Source of the DNA: Terriglobia bacterium
GTDB lineage: Bacteria; Acidobacteriota; Terriglobia; Bryobacterales; Bryobacteraceae
Assembly: GCA_020073445.1 (NCBI GenBank)
Contig: JAIQFE010000035.1
Coordinates: forward strand, 1 to 62,898
Direction of reading: 5' to 3'
DNA length: 62,898 nt
In this document: one piece after another, positions 53,855-62,854 of the stretch
How positions within the stretch are numbered: the first letter of the stretch is position 1
Layout of the letters: each line of letters starts with the position of its first letter
Made by a program: the position numbers and the translations under genes
Notes under the pieces: generated by a model
Database searches by the model: none
Told to the model about the DNA's origin: nothing
What the model saw: only the letters and a program-made list of their open reading frames with translations

Positions 53855-54502
53855 CTAAGCGGGCGCAGAATCGGTCGTCTTGGATTTCGGTTTGGCTTTC
53901 GGTTGTCCTGGTGGTCGTTGCGGCATGTTTATCGGGAACACCCAAGTCTTGTAGGTCGAATCCTTCTTCCTGTACAGGCGGATGAGCTTTTCGATGTTCT
54001 CTTGGTAGCCATACGCGACGATAAACCCGTGCAGCAGGACTTCGCTCTGGATTTTGGCGACCCAATAGCCCATGTCCTGCAGGTCCGCTACTAGGAAGAG
54101 CTTCCTTTCCAATGCGCTCGCCACGAGTGACATCCACGTGAGGAACGAGTCCATCGATGTTCGGTAGATTTGGATGCGCGGATCGTCGTCCATATCTACG
54201 AGTTGTAGGAAGGGGTCGAGTGCCTTGGCAAAGACCGCACGATCATGCGTGATGGTCTTCTTTCCGTCCGGTAGGTATGGCAGCAGGTTCTCCGGGAGAA
54301 TCAATTTGCCGCCGTTCCAGTCCAGACACCGTCCGGCGAACACCATTTCCGGGTTGCTGTTGAAATCCTTCAAGTACGAATTAGCGAGTTCGGCGCGCTT
54401 CCAGTACACCGCTTTTCTCGTATTAAAGAGGCTGATACCCCCGCCCACCAGGCCAACGAACGCACCTACGTACGCAATCGCGGTTGCTGCATCGCTGGGC
54501 AT
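53855..54502 (-). CDS. Membrane-anchored unknown protein, first gene of a pair
   Basis: 215 aa. N-terminal helix ATAIAYVGAFVGLVGGGISLF then a soluble helical domain (YWKRAELANSYLKDFNSNPEM, IQIYRTSMDSFLTWMSLVASAL, GYWVAKIQSEVLLHGFIVAYGYQ) and a Pro/Lys-rich tail. No family recognised. The 5-nt gap to the next gene implies one transcript; together they could be a membrane anchor plus helical effector, which is inference only. Confidence 0.55.
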   Translation of the reverse strand: MPSDAATAIAYVGAFVGLVGGGISLFNTRKAVYWKRAELANSYLKDFNSNPEMVFAGRCLDWNGGKLILPENLLPYLPDGKKTITHDRAVFAKALDPFLQLVDMDDDPRIQIYRTSMDSFLTWMSLVASALERKLFLVADLQDMGYWVAKIQSEVLLHGFIVAYGYQENIEKLIRLYRKKDSTYKTWVFPINMPQRPPGQPKAKPKSKTTDSAPA

Positions 54503-54625
54503 GAGAAGTTCTATTCTATCTCGTCGTTTGCGTCGAGGCGACCTATCAGGGCAGAGACAATTACCGACGCTTTGTCAGGAAATAGAGGTTTAGGGGCTTT
54601 AAATCGTGCTAGCCTTACGTGACAG

Positions 54626-55402
54626 ATGACCGGCCGCGAGGCATGGCTTTTTCTAAAAACGCTTGGTAAGCACTTGACGCTCTTGCTTACCGGTGGCGTC
54701 CTCATGGCTGGAGTTGCTGTCCTCGGGTTTTTGGGCGTCATGATTCCTGCATACGTGCAATTGGGCATCTTGGCCGTGACGCTGTTGCTCGCGACGTTTC
54801 GGGCGTGGCAGACAGAATATCGTGAGCGTCTCCGGCTCACTGAGAAGGTCACAGGGTTCCCGCGTCTAGAAATCGCGGAGGTCGACGCTGGGACGATGTG
54901 GGGGAAGTACGAAGATGGTACCTTTACCGACCGGGGACCAGCGAACTCAGTGATTTGGTTGCGCCTGAGAAACGCGCCGCTGACGAACACTGCTGATTCG
55001 GTCGCGGAGCAAGTCACGGCCATGGTCAAGTTCTACGACGCTAGAGGGGAGCATTTCTTCGATATGGAGGGACGATGGTCTCATACGACGCAGCCGCCGC
55101 AGCGCGAGCCTGGTGCGGATAAGGCAGCGTTCCTTGCGGTGCAATGTCCGATTGGCATCGTGAGAACCATTGATATCGCTTTCAAAGTGAAGACCCGGGG
55201 CGCCTGTTATGCGTTTAATGATGAGAGTTACAACTTTGATAACTACGAGAACCCCGCGTTTGCGTTGCCCACCGGCACGATTCTGGCAGTCGTCGAGCTT
55301 TCTGGCGTGCGGGTGAAGGCACGAGTGCGCCTCCAATTCGACAACCCCGATGGGCCCGGCGAGCTCACCGTGCTCAAGTATGAGATAGAAGATACGTTCT
55401 GA
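54626..55402 (+). CDS. Membrane protein with C-terminal beta domain, unknown
   Basis: 258 aa. Two close helices near the start (LTLLLTGGVLMAGVAVLGFLG, VQLGILAVTLLLATFRAW), then about 170 residues that look like a beta-sandwich (SVAEQVTAMVKFYDARGEHFFDMEGRW, VRTIDIAFKVKTRGACYAFN, TILAVVELSGVRVKARVRLQF). No enzyme motif. Divergent from the 54502 gene and followed 20 nt later by the HNH-like gene. Confidence 0.6.
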   Translation: MTGREAWLFLKTLGKHLTLLLTGGVLMAGVAVLGFLGVMIPAYVQLGILAVTLLLATFRAWQTEYRERLRLTEKVTGFPRLEIAEVDAGTMWGKYEDGTFTDRGPANSVIWLRLRNAPLTNTADSVAEQVTAMVKFYDARGEHFFDMEGRWSHTTQPPQREPGADKAAFLAVQCPIGIVRTIDIAFKVKTRGACYAFNDESYNFDNYENPAFALPTGTILAVVELSGVRVKARVRLQFDNPDGPGELTVLKYEIEDTF

Positions 55403-55421
55403 ACCAAAAGGATGTGATTCG

Positions 55422-56260
55422 TTGGACGGTATTATCGATAATCCTATCTCGCCCAACGCCCGGGACGTCGGCGAGTGCATTTACTGTGGCGCTCGTGATG
55501 GTCCCTTGAGTACGGAGCACGCGGTCCCGTATGGGTTGAACGGTCCTTGGACGCTACTGCGTGCGAGTTGTGCGCCGTGCGCGCGAATCACGACGAAGTT
55601 TGAGCACGGGGTGATGCGGCACTTATGGCCCGATGTGCGGAATGTGCTCGCGATGCAGAGCCGGCGCCCGGACAAACGCTCCCCAACGTGCCCGCTCGTC
55701 CTCCAGCGCAATGCCGTCCAGGAAACCGTCCAGGTCGATCGCACGAAGTACCCGACGTACATCGCGACGCCCTTGTTCCCGCCGCCCGCGGCGTTGTGGA
55801 ACCCTAAGCCAGTGCGTGGCGTGTTTGGGAATCTAGAGATGATTCACCTATGCGGCCCCACGTTCAGGGAGGTGAGTAAGGACTATCCCGGGTGTGGTTT
55901 CGTTGGGATGCGAACGAATTTCTCCGCCGAGGAGTTTGGGCGATTGCTCGCGAAGATCGGCCTGTGCGCTGGCGTTGCCGCGGTCGGGCTTGGGGCGTTT
56001 ACGAATACCCCGCTCCGGAGCATCATCCTCGGGACTGACCAGTGTATTGGTCATTGGTCGGGGGCTGGTGGCGTGACCCTATCAATACGACTGACGGTGG
56101 ACTGCATGCGATCAAGGTCATGCACAGCCAACCGGGAGATTATATCCATGCGTTCATCCGGCTCTTCGCGCAGTTTGGCGCTCCCGAATACCACGTCCTC
56201 CTGGGTCCTGCGGACCCTGCGTTCGTTGCGTGTCCCGATTGGCCAGCGAAGTGGGCATAA
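55422..56260 (+). pseudogene. HNH-endonuclease-like protein, frameshifted near the C-terminus
   Basis: TTG start at 55422 with AAAAGGATG about 8 nt upstream. Near the N-terminus ECIYCGARDGPLSTEHAVPYGLNG..LLRASCAPCARITTKFEHGVM gives CxxC, H and CxxC in the order of an HNH/zinc-ribbon nuclease, as in the 5-methylcytosine-type HNH set. Near 56058 a G-run breaks the frame; the following frame reads VGGWWRDPINTTDGGLHAIKVM..FVACPDWPAKWA to 56260. Without the break it would be about 280 aa. Confidence 0.55.
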
Positions 56261-56379
56261 TAACCCCTGTTTGTCGTAGCGTTCTTTTCTTCTGGACTTT
56301 CGTGGTTTGTTCGCGCACTTGTTGTCGCGTGAAAGCCCCTGCGCTAGGGGTTTTCAGAAACTGGAGCATACAGAAACCC

Positions 56380-56719
56380 ATGAAGACGATTGGTGTACTT
56401 GTTGCCCTGGCCCTGTTGGGGTTTGGGGTAGAACGTCTCGACGCCGACGACGGTCGAGGACGCATCGACGGCGGCGGGGAATACTGAGTTTGCGTTGAAG
56501 GATGTGACGGCGGGGACGCGCGCCCCAGCGGGTCAGGTCGCGACCACGCTTGCGGCATCGGATCGCGGGGCGACGTTGCCGGGCGCCTTGTTGGAGTTCG
56601 CGCAGAGCACGGACCGCCTCGTGACGCTCCGGAAGGAGCTCGTGGAGGATGTGGAGTTGTACACGACGTATGCGGCGAAGCTCGCGGAATTCGACCGTGA
56701 AATGGGCGATGGTCGCTGA
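56380..56719 (+). pseudogene. Small exported protein split by a frameshift
   Basis: From the ATG at 56380 a signal peptide (MKTIGVLVALALLGFGV) is followed by a premature stop at 56487. In the neighbouring frame, protein-like sequence (EDASTAAGNTEFALKDVTAG..LEFAQSTDRLVTLRKELVEDVELYTTYAAKLAEFDREMGDGR) runs to 56719 and needs the leader supplied by the first frame. A one-base change joins them into an about 110-residue helical secreted protein. No family recognised. Confidence 0.45.
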
Positions 56720-56737
56720 CCCTCCACGCAGCGCAGC

Positions 56738-57019
56738 ATGGCGCTCTTGCGTCGTCATACGGAGCAGGACATGACGGATCGGGTCGCTACCGCGACCGCG
56801 CGGCGCTGGCCCAGCTCGATACCAATTCCCCGCTTCCCGTAGTTATAGGACTGGTCCGCCGTGAGAGCGAATTTATCCAGTAAGTCAAGCCAGCCCGATG
56901 CACCCCATGCAGGAAGTCCTGCTCCCCGAGTAGCCGAGACTCCCATCGAGCAAGCCCCGACCGCACTAACGCAATCGACCACGCTCGAAGGAACCGCAAA
57001 AGCGTTCTACACGCGCTGA
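56738..57019 (+). pseudogene. Possible small ORF with two compensating frameshifts
   Basis: ATG at 56738 gives MALLRRHTEQDMTDRVATATA; a neighbouring frame gives ALAQLDTNSPLPVVI; then the first frame resumes as DWSAVRANLSSKSSQPDAP..TTLEGTAKAFYTR to a stop at 57019. All pieces look coding. Either a decayed gene or indel errors. Low confidence. Confidence 0.28.
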
Positions 57020-57138
57020 TTACCAGGAGCTTCCGCGTCGTGTACGAAGACGCTAAGCAAAACATCCCTCAAAGAACCGACACTGCATAACTGATAACGC
57101 TCCGATTGGCGCTGGTGAGAGCGGGCTAGACTGTAGGT

Positions 57139-57585
57139 ATGGCGCTGGAGACTGGACTTTTTGCACGAGGCCTTACCCTGCTCATGAGCTTGTTTCACGG
57201 GTTGCGCCGTCGCAACTCTGCGAAACTCTGGACGGGCAATTGGGAAGCGTATACCCTCAGGGGGCGATATCTCTCCGAACCCATGCGCGGCGCTGGGCCT
57301 GCAACGGTGTCTTTGGCGCGCTGGACCTTCTCTGGGAAGCTTCAGTTTGCGTGTTACGATTGCGACGCCCAGGGAACGCCCACCCGGTACCAGGCAGGCC
57401 ACATTATGCTCGACCCGAATGATCCCGAGGCTGCCACGAGAATCGGCCGCTACCTGGACTCGGCCGAAGTCTACGAACAGCGAGTCAGGATGCTCGACAA
57501 GGACACCCTGCTGGTCATTCCCGTTCCCGAACGCTCGACCCTCGGCAACGTCTACGCAACACACGGCTGGCGCCGCAAGCGCTAA
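57139..57585 (+). CDS. Unknown protein, 148 aa
   Basis: Starts MALETGLFARGLTLLMSLFHG, possibly a weak membrane segment, followed by a beta-rich region (NWEAYTLRGRYLSEPMR, ATVSLARWTFSGKLQFACYDCD, TRYQAGHIMLDPND) and a charged end (GWRRKR). No family recognised. Intact, in the same direction as the following HEPN-like gene, 89 nt away. Confidence 0.5.
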   Translation: MALETGLFARGLTLLMSLFHGLRRRNSAKLWTGNWEAYTLRGRYLSEPMRGAGPATVSLARWTFSGKLQFACYDCDAQGTPTRYQAGHIMLDPNDPEAATRIGRYLDSAEVYEQRVRMLDKDTLLVIPVPERSTLGNVYATHGWRRKR

Positions 57586-57674
57586 ATCCGGCAGGGTTGC
57601 TCACGGCAGAAACCGTTTCCTGATAGTCCCGTTCTGTGGGCACAGTCTCAGAGCGGCCGGTGGAAAGGAGTCTG

Positions 57675-58664
57675 ATGGAAGTACTTGTTGCCACGCCCTT
57701 ACGGCATTCCGCGGTCTCCAGGCCGTACACGTTTGGGTATGGTATCAGTATTCGTGAGCTCTCCCCGATTCGCTGGGACGTCGCTATCGCGAAAAGCACG
57801 GTGTCCGAGCAAGAACGCGAGACCCTGGCGGCGACCAAGTATTGGTTAGTCGCAGCCCAGGAGTACGAGCACGTGTACGGGTCAGTCGGGGAGGAACTCT
57901 ACGAGCGCGCGCTAGCCGCGGCAATGGCGCTCCAAATCATCTGCCCCACCGGCGCACTCCACACGTTCCTGAAGTTCCAGCACACCCCGACGGGTTGGGA
58001 TAACATCGGGAGCCTCCAGCCTAAGCAACTCTGCAGCACCCTGCTCGGCCGCATCACTAACCTAGAAGCGCAAGGACTAGACCAGTTCGACACGATCTAT
58101 CAGGGGATTCGTCGTGCGACCCAGGATCACCTGGTGCGCATCCAGAACCCGGTCCTGCTGCTTGAACACGGCCAGCAGATAGGGAATCCCCCGCTCGGCA
58201 ACCTGATGTTCGTGATGGGGCTCGATGTGCTGTTTATGGCCGGTGAGAACCGCGTGTTCGTTCAACGCCTGGGTGGGTTCATGGGGCTCGACACCCTCCT
58301 CTTCCCACCAGGCGGGCTCCAGGATCGGCAGCCCGCGACGATGGTCCGGGACATCCTGAGTGATGTGTACGAGCTGCGGAACATTATCGGGCACGGCCAC
58401 GAAATCCCCAAAACGCCCTACCGTGAACCCTATGCGCTCAGGAGCACGAACGGGGAGCAAATCAACCACCAGCCCCTCGTGTATACCGACGTCCTGCTGG
58501 AAGCGAGCCTGTTCCTGCTCACGGGCGCCCTACGGAAACTCTTCACGCAAGGACTCTATGACATGGTCGCCGACCCCAAAAAGTGGAAGGCCCAGCTCAC
58601 GATCTATGAGCACCGATTCAAGAACGCGGGCGGCATCGCACCTGCGAAGAGCGCCGGACGATGA
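57675..58664 (+). CDS. Unknown protein with a HEPN-like RNxxGH motif
   Basis: 329 aa from the ATG at 57675 (AAAGGAG upstream; the frame also extends to 57636). Mostly helical. DVYELRNIIGHGHEI in the C-terminal half gives R-N-x-x-G-H, the R-x4-6-H catalytic pattern of HEPN RNases, and surrounding helices (GNLMFVMGLDVLFMAGENRVFV, LLEASLFLLTGALRKLF) would fit a HEPN bundle. The link is by motif only. Confidence 0.5.
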   Translation: MEVLVATPLRHSAVSRPYTFGYGISIRELSPIRWDVAIAKSTVSEQERETLAATKYWLVAAQEYEHVYGSVGEELYERALAAAMALQIICPTGALHTFLKFQHTPTGWDNIGSLQPKQLCSTLLGRITNLEAQGLDQFDTIYQGIRRATQDHLVRIQNPVLLLEHGQQIGNPPLGNLMFVMGLDVLFMAGENRVFVQRLGGFMGLDTLLFPPGGLQDRQPATMVRDILSDVYELRNIIGHGHEIPKTPYREPYALRSTNGEQINHQPLVYTDVLLEASLFLLTGALRKLFTQGLYDMVADPKKWKAQLTIYEHRFKNAGGIAPAKSAGR

Positions 58665-58688
58665 CCACGGGTCTCCTGGCTCCCGGCG

Positions 58689-59210
58689 TTAGTCTCGTTG
58701 CTGCGGTTGTCCTATGGTGACGATGAGCTTTACTGCCGGTCCGGGCGTGCCTGCGTTTGGGTCGCGTTGCAGTGCTGCGACCTTTACGAGCGCCACGACG
58801 CTCTGCACGACCTCAACCCCCCAGGTCAATTCCGGGGGCCATTGTGATTCCCAGGTGAAGTACCGGAGCCCTTGGGACCGGTTACTCTTGTGTAACAGCT
58901 CAATGACGTTGGCGACGTCCAAACGCTTTTCGACGGGACAGCAGAAACCCGAAGATAGGCACTCGGTATACAAAGCGCCCAAGTCATGCCCATACGGCGG
59001 CCTAGCCAACTCCGCGGTCGACAATCCCTGCAATCGCAGATAGCCTTTCAAGGCCAACTCGATAGCGTGGGCCATCAGTAGATATGTAGGACCAGCAGCA
59101 TGCCGGTTAGGAAGCTCATGGAGCGCAGCCGCAGCCCACGCGAAATCAGTGGCACCGTTGACAAACGCCATCGGCTCAATATCAGCAGTGCCAGCGACAC
59201 GCTCGTCCAT
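58689..59210 (-). CDS. Unknown HEPN-like helical protein
   Basis: 173 aa. YLLMAHAIELALKGYLRLQGLSTAELARPPYGHDLGALYTECLSSG resembles the core of many HEPN/abortive-type helical proteins (AHAIELALKxYL followed by GHDL). An Arg-x-His catalytic pair is not certain. Starts at 59210 (MDERVAGTAD); an in-frame ATG at 59171 is possible. Convergent with the 57675 gene, 24 nt apart. Confidence 0.5.
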   Translation of the reverse strand: MDERVAGTADIEPMAFVNGATDFAWAAAALHELPNRHAAGPTYLLMAHAIELALKGYLRLQGLSTAELARPPYGHDLGALYTECLSSGFCCPVEKRLDVANVIELLHKSNRSQGLRYFTWESQWPPELTWGVEVVQSVVALVKVAALQRDPNAGTPGPAVKLIVTIGQPQQRD

Positions 59211-59886
59211 CCTTCCATTTTAACGAGCAAAAAAAGACGACTCCAACATCGACCTAATAGTGGATCTTTGCGAACAACAATAGTTCACGTCGAGGGTTCG
59301 TGTGCCTATTACTGTTTGTTCCGCAGCACGTCATGGCTTTGTCATGCGGCTGTGTGGTTACATGACAACCATGGATTAAGCCGAGATTCCGTACCGCAGC
59401 AGCAGCGATTCGACCGCCTAGTGCGACTTCCGACGTGATATGCCACCATTGCCGAAACCTGATGTTTCTGGCAAGGACTCCCAAGCCGCGAGAGGAGGCG
59501 CGTTTCGCGTAGTAAACCGACTCAACGGCGCATGATGTTTTTGGCAACATGCGAACGCTAATGTAAGGACCGTTGCACAGTCTGTTTTCGTAACCAGGCG
59601 TGGATCCTGAAAACTGACCCCAAAGCAACCGGGAGAGCTCTAAGACGTTTCTATTCGTCACATTCACCCTAGACCCAAGGCGCCGATTCGAAATGGAGCC
59701 TCTGGCCGGCCGCGTTGCTCATTTCTCATGTAACAGCTCGGTTGCATGACGGGATTTGGGAGGCGGCGGACCACTCCATTAGCGAAGTCAGCGCCGAAAA
59801 TAACAAAAACTAATGGACGGATACCCGACAATACGGGAGCTATCCGGCTAACCGATTTCCAATGAGCCGGTTATCTGAGACTTCAG
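59211..59886. other. Gene-poor gap before the kinase gene
   Basis: About 675 nt with no convincing ORF. A 137-aa minus-strand frame at 59254-59667 has no start context or family. TGAAAACTGACCCC at 59608-59621 loosely recalls insertion-sequence ends, but no inverted partner was found. Confidence 0.45.
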
Positions 59887-62625
59887 TTACTTGCCCGTGG
59901 GTACTTTGCGCCGCAGTTCGTCGAAGAAGTTTTGCAGGAACACGACCTCGTGCTCTACCTGCGGCGCCGCGGCGGCGTGCTCCGGCACAATCGCCACTAG
60001 CCGCTTGCCGTCCGCGGAAAGGTCGCCGCTGCTTCCCGTGAATTTCGCCAGCCACACCCGCGGCTTGTCTGCCACAAAGGCATCGCCCTTCGCCGAGTAG
60101 TGGACCGCCATCACCGGGCCGTCCGTGGTCTCATAGAGCAGATCCTGTCCGTTCCGCGACCACAGCGGCGCAGTCGCGGCTTGCGTGGAAACGATCCATT
60201 GGCCGCCTTGTCCGGAAGCGGGCCGGACGTAGACTTGATCCGTGCCCGATACATTCGACCGGTACGCCAGCCACTTCCCGTCGGGAGAGAACTGCGGCAT
60301 TATGTCGGTGGCTGTGGACTTCAGGAATTGTTCCGGCATGCCGGCGCGTAGTACGCTACCTTCTTGGCCGATTGGCAAGGTCCACAGTTGATAAACACCA
60401 GCTACCCGCTGCATAAACGCCAGCCGCTTGCCATCTGGGGAAAAGGACCAAGGAATCCGCGGCGCGGTAGCTTCGCCCTTTACGAGAACTTGGGGCTGGC
60501 CTGAGCCGTCCGCCCTCGCCGAATACAGATTCCCGTCGCTTGCGGCAAAGATCACTGACTGGCCATCCGGGGTCCACACCGGATCGGCATAGGCGGTGGT
60601 GCCGAACGTGAGGCTGGTGGTTCGCCCACTTTGCCATTCCAGCACCTGGATATCTTGCTTCGCACCATCGCCCACCGTCATCGCCAGGCGCTTACCGTCC
60701 GGGGACACGCGGACGTCGCTGTATGTGCCCGGTTTCGCCAGCAGCGGTTCCATCTTGCCGGAAGGGTCAATCCACTGAACGGTGCTGAGCGCGCCCTCGC
60801 CAGCCGCACCAGAGCCTTTTTGATAGATCAACGTGCCGGTGAGAGAGACGTCATATTTGGCGCGAGTAGTGGGTGAGATCTGCGCGTCACTAAGGATGGG
60901 CACGGCCGATCCCTGCGTTTCCAGTCTGTCCGGGTCGAAGGGCACGGCGTACACTGCTCCCTTGAAGGTGTAGAGCAGGTGTCCTGCGCCCCCGCGCGAG
61001 GCCACGTAGCGGGGAGACGCAGCCCCTTTCAGAATCGTCTTACGCTGATGATCCGCTAAGGAGATTCCTTCAATACTTCCCCGGTCGGGATCGGAAGGAC
61101 CACCTTCGTTGCCGGTGTTGCCGGCAAAGAGCACGGCCTTGCCCCCGGGCAGGAGGCGCGGGGAGACTTGAATGATCTCGCCTGGCGCAAACGGGCCCAA
61201 GGACGCCGGCTGTCCCCCGCCGTTGTCGGCGATGCGCACTAAGGGCTTGCCACCCTGTGCCACCACGATCACGCTTTCGCCCTTGCTGTCCTGCCCCCAG
61301 GAGGCGCCCTGGAAGACTCCGGCAAGATCCATCAGTGGCACCACTGCTCCGCCGTCCACGGAGATCTTGAACAGCTTCCTGCTGGATGCGGACCCGAAAC
61401 CCAGCCAGTGCCCGTCCGGCGAAAAGAACGGACCCCGTGGATTCTCGGTGCCCGGAAGCTCGATGGCCTTGGGCTGATCCAGGCGGCGCGTATACAGCTT
61501 GAACGGACCGCCCGCCGTCGGACGGGCGATGTAAGCGATGCGCGTTGCATCCGGGGAGATCACAAAATTCGTCACAAAGGTCACGGGGCCCGCCAGGGCG
61601 ATGTCGTCACCCAGGTTTACGTCGGTTCGGATCAACGGCAGGTCCGTGAAGCGGTGCGCGCTCCACCATTGGTAGCCGCCCCCAGCCAGCAGGACCAACG
61701 CCGTCGCCGCAACCGCCGGCCACAACCACTTCTTGTGCGGCGTTTGAACCGGTATCGGCACGCTGGTACTGGCGCTGGACATGCTCGTGGGCGGAGCCTC
61801 CAGATCGATCAACTCCAGCGTCGGCGTGAGATCCCGCGCGGAATGCCAACGGTCGTCAGGCTTCTTCTCCAGGCACTTCCTTACCACGCGCTCCAGGGCC
61901 CGGGGCGTCGCCGGTTGACGCTGACTCATCGGCGCGGGTTGATCTTTGAGCAGTGCCGCCAGCACGGCGGCCTGTGTGTCTCCGGTGAAGGGACGCTGGC
62001 CCGTGACCATTTCGTACAATACGACACCGAAAGAGAAGATATCGCTCCGCCCGTCGCTATCCTTACCTTCCACCTGCTCCGGCGACATGTAGTACAGCGT
62101 TCCGAGGATGGCGCCCGCGCGGGTGATCGGCTCGGTGACGGTTTGGATGTTGGCGGCGGATTCGGGGCTGATCTTCTCGGTGCTGACCTTCGCGAGACCG
62201 AAGTCGAGAACCTTGGCGCCGTTCTTGGTGATGATGATGTTACCGGGTTTCAGGTCCCGGTGGATCACGCCTTTGGCATGGGCGGCAGCCAGCGCATCGA
62301 CGATTTGCACCGCGTAACTCAGGGCTTTGTCGAGCGGCAGCGGACCCCGCTCGATGATCTTCGAGAGCGTCTCGCCTTCGATGTATTCCATCACCAGGTA
62401 GTTAGGACCGACATCGTGCAAGGTGCAAATGTTGGGATGATTGAGCGCTGAGATGGCGCGTGCCTCGCGCTCAAAACGATCGTTGAACTCGCGCGCAGAG
62501 ACTTTGATCGCGACGGACCGGTCGAGGCGGGTGTCGGTGCCGAGGTATACCTCGCCCATGCCGCCTTTGCCGATCATCGACACAATCTTGTAGTGACCAA
62601 GTTGCTCGCCGGAGGACAGGGGCAT
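59887..62625 (-). CDS. Serine/threonine protein kinase with C-terminal PD40 propeller
   Basis: 912 aa. Eukaryote-type kinase, residues about 8-270: P-loop IGKGGMGEVYLG, VAIKVSAREF (Lys), HRDLKPGNII catalytic loop, DFGLAKVS, SPEQVEGKDSDGRSDIFSFGV. One membrane helix near 310 (WLWPAVAATALVLLAGGGYQWW). The periplasmic part (about 340-890) has repeated PD40 units such as ISPDATRIAYIARPT, FFSPDGHWLGFGS, VSPDGKRLAMTVGD, FSPDGKRLAFMQR, FSPDGKWLAYRSN: TolB-like blades. This layout is very common in Acidobacteria; it senses an external signal unknown here. Confidence 0.93.
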   Translation of the reverse strand: MPLSSGEQLGHYKIVSMIGKGGMGEVYLGTDTRLDRSVAIKVSAREFNDRFEREARAISALNHPNICTLHDVGPNYLVMEYIEGETLSKIIERGPLPLDKALSYAVQIVDALAAAHAKGVIHRDLKPGNIIITKNGAKVLDFGLAKVSTEKISPESAANIQTVTEPITRAGAILGTLYYMSPEQVEGKDSDGRSDIFSFGVVLYEMVTGQRPFTGDTQAAVLAALLKDQPAPMSQRQPATPRALERVVRKCLEKKPDDRWHSARDLTPTLELIDLEAPPTSMSSASTSVPIPVQTPHKKWLWPAVAATALVLLAGGGYQWWSAHRFTDLPLIRTDVNLGDDIALAGPVTFVTNFVISPDATRIAYIARPTAGGPFKLYTRRLDQPKAIELPGTENPRGPFFSPDGHWLGFGSASSRKLFKISVDGGAVVPLMDLAGVFQGASWGQDSKGESVIVVAQGGKPLVRIADNGGGQPASLGPFAPGEIIQVSPRLLPGGKAVLFAGNTGNEGGPSDPDRGSIEGISLADHQRKTILKGAASPRYVASRGGAGHLLYTFKGAVYAVPFDPDRLETQGSAVPILSDAQISPTTRAKYDVSLTGTLIYQKGSGAAGEGALSTVQWIDPSGKMEPLLAKPGTYSDVRVSPDGKRLAMTVGDGAKQDIQVLEWQSGRTTSLTFGTTAYADPVWTPDGQSVIFAASDGNLYSARADGSGQPQVLVKGEATAPRIPWSFSPDGKRLAFMQRVAGVYQLWTLPIGQEGSVLRAGMPEQFLKSTATDIMPQFSPDGKWLAYRSNVSGTDQVYVRPASGQGGQWIVSTQAATAPLWSRNGQDLLYETTDGPVMAVHYSAKGDAFVADKPRVWLAKFTGSSGDLSADGKRLVAIVPEHAAAAPQVEHEVVFLQNFFDELRRKVPTGK

Positions 62626-62719
62626 AAGGATTGACTGATTCTATCCCAGTCAACCTTGCTGTGGAAGGGATAGGTCCTTCCATGAGAAAGCCGGTCGGTG
62701 TCAAGAGCTCATTTCAATA

Positions 62720-62854
62720 CCTGCCATTTCCTCCTATAAGGACCAACTCCGGCATCGCGGCCGGGGCCAGTCCAGGCCGAGGTGTAGCGAGCCGAAAGGG
62801 AAGCCTGGACGGGTGGCGGCGATGCCAAACCCTCGTTGAGGAGGAAATGGCAGG
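62720..62854. repeat. Nested inverted repeats (structured RNA or MITE-like element)
   Basis: Outer arms CCTGCCATTTCCTCC (62720-62734) and its complement GGAGGAAATGGCAGG (62840-62854) are a perfect 15-bp inverted repeat 105 nt apart. Inside are a second pair GGCATCGC/GCGATGCC (62751-62758, 62819-62826) and a third pair GTCCAGGC/GCCTGGAC (62770-62777, 62803-62810) around a 25-nt loop. Three nested perfect arms in 135 nt upstream of the kinase gene indicate a folded RNA leader, a terminator-type structure or a small repeat element. The strand is undetermined. Confidence 0.65.

Noticed and set aside
59254-59667. 137-aa minus-strand ORF
   Set aside because: No start context, no domain and unusual composition; region treated as gene-poor.
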